A stretch of 64,000 nucleotides of DNA from Lachnospiraceae bacterium (GTDB lineage Bacteria; Bacillota; Clostridia; Lachnospirales; Lachnospiraceae), in contig JAILNV010000016.1 of NCBI GenBank assembly GCA_024691125.1, positions 62,001 to 126,000 on the forward strand, in the 5' to 3' direction. This document shows, one piece after another, positions 63,154 to 64,000 of this stretch; position 1 is the first letter of the stretch, and every line of letters starts with the position of its first letter. Below the pieces are notes generated by a model. That model was not told the DNA's origin. It worked only from the letters and a program-made list of their open reading frames with translations, and searched no databases. The position numbers were made by a program, and so were the translations under genes.

Positions 63154-64000
63154 TCGTTTTCTCCAAGCTCCTTACCCTGTTTACGGTGTATCTCATAACG
63201 TGATATTAAGTTTACCAGCAGAAAAACGACCGTATTAAAGAGGTTTCTATGATTGACTCCTGCCTCAAGCATCCGCTTAAGCATATGGCGGTAACTGTTG
63301 AAATCATATCTTGCTCTTTTACAGCCCTCCGTAAGCTCTTCACCGCTCATCGATTTCGGATAAAACATCGCATCCCCGTATCTGTAACCGGGATCAAGCC
63401 ACCATTTTTCATATTTAAGCATTCCTTCACTGCTCATACGTTTAAACAGTTCTGTCCCCGGCAGGATCATAAGCGGATTGAAATTGGCTACAGCAAGGTT
63501 ATTCCTCATTGCAAAATCATACGTCCTTCTTATCGATTCCGCCGTATCATGATCGTATCCCAGGACGAACATGGCATATATCATGATCCCGTGCTTATAA
63601 ATATTATCTATGGCAGTCTCATATTTAAGTTCATTTTCTTTATATCTTCTGTCCTCTCCGCTATCTGTTTCCGGGCTCTTTGCAGTCTTTTCATCCGCTC
63701 CCGAATGCATCACCCGGATATTGGCGCTCTTATGCATTATCTTAAGATTACGTTCATCCAATGATTCGAAGCCTATGAGAACCATTATGCATCCCGCCTT
63801 ATGCATCAGCTCAAGCAGTTCATCATTGAAGGCAATATCCATGCTTATCTGGCAGGCCCACCTTTTCTTAAGCGGCCGTATCGCATTAAACAGTTCCTTA
63901 GCCGCCTCCTCATTTACAAAGAGATTATCGTCTATAAAGAAGAAGAGCCTCTCCCGTGAGTTCTTAATCTCTTTTACTACATCATCAATGTCCTTCTGCC
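63150..64000 (-). CDS. B12-binding-type radical SAM protein (copy 3), partial at window edge
   Basis: The reading frame is open to base 64000 (upstream of the ORF-track ATG at 63842 it reads QKDIDDVVKEIKNSR and FFFIDDNLFVNEEAAKELF), so only the C-terminal 280 or so residues are visible; the cluster Cys motif lies beyond the edge. Visible: VLIGFESLDERNL, FVLGYDHDTAESIRRTY, WWLDPGYRYG. It differs from copies 1 and 2 by a hydrophilic insert of about 30 residues (SGADEKTAKSPETDSGEDRR) after the FESLDE helix. Confidence 0.88.
   Translation of the reverse strand, partial: QKDIDDVVKEIKNSRERLFFFIDDNLFVNEEAAKELFNAIRPLKKRWACQISMDIAFNDELLELMHKAGCIMVLIGFESLDERNLKIMHKSANIRVMHSGADEKTAKSPETDSGEDRRYKENELKYETAIDNIYKHGIMIYAMFVLGYDHDTAESIRRTYDFAMRNNLAVANFNPLMILPGTELFKRMSSEGMLKYEKWWLDPGYRYGDAMFYPKSMSGEELTEGCKRARYDFNSYRHMLKRMLEAGVNHRNLFNTVVFLLVNLISRYEIHRKQGKELGENE

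Overview
The window reads as a chromosomal segment of a motile Gram-positive anaerobe of the class Clostridia, most likely family Lachnospiraceae (Butyrivibrio/Roseburia-like). Grounds: flagellar and chemotaxis genes in Bacillus subtilis-like fla/che order, a combined FliY switch protein, CheC/CheD and no CheZ, CodY, AGGAGG-type ribosome binding sites, and several protein styles common in that family (DegV pair, FeoB-associated Cys-rich peptide, UmuC plus YolD-like partner). Genus was not determined. No rRNA, tRNA, CRISPR array, transposase or phage gene was seen. Almost all genes lie on the minus strand, so the window is best read from right to left.

Region 1 (64000 to 59121, minus): three tandem B12-binding-type radical SAM proteins (the first cut by the window edge) followed by a GNAT-like acyltransferase. 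Substrate unknown. Region 2 (58888 to 53513, minus): a membrane diguanylate cyclase, then an iron-uptake operon feoA-feoA-feoB-Cys-rich peptide-ZIP transporter. This operon starts from a textbook TTGACA-N17-TATAAT promoter with three GTTAG-N6-CTAAC palindromes, one filling the spacer. Region 3 (53467 to 51574): a plus-strand UmuC-type polymerase with a short YolD-like partner, divergent from hemW. The polymerase promoter appears to start transcription at the AUG and overlaps a LexA-like half-match.

Region 4 (51573 to 40578, minus): hemW, a large EAL phosphodiesterase with two degenerate GGDEF domains, then yifB/comM, dprA, topA and codY. The last three keep the dprA-topA-codY-flgB order of B. 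subtilis but lack trmFO, xerC and hslVU.

Region 5 (40385 to 3444, minus): about 37 kb holding 41 tightly packed genes: rod and basal body (flgB, flgC, fliE, fliF), switch and export ATPase (fliG, fliH, fliI, fliJ), MotE-like, fliK, flgD, a small flagellar protein, hook flgE, stator motAB, fliL, fliM, fliY, cheY, export gate (fliO, P, Q, R, flhB, flhA), flhF, flhG, a PilZ c-di-GMP effector, cheB, A, W, C, D, a small membrane protein, sigD, a DUF342/FapA protein, an unknown 103-aa protein, a SwrB-like protein, an MltG-N-domain protein and two DegV proteins. A strong bidirectional terminator closes the array. Several intergenic hairpins and at least one plausible internal promoter (before motA) suggest differential expression inside it.

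Region 6 (3390 to 1): a plus-strand CAP-domain secreted protein, then on the minus strand a CPBP intramembrane protease, a polysaccharide deacetylase and the N-terminal part of a probable bactofilin-like protein cut by the window edge. The recurring theme is motility control: sigma-D, CodY next to flgB, and three c-di-GMP genes (PilZ effector, EAL protein, GGDEF protein).
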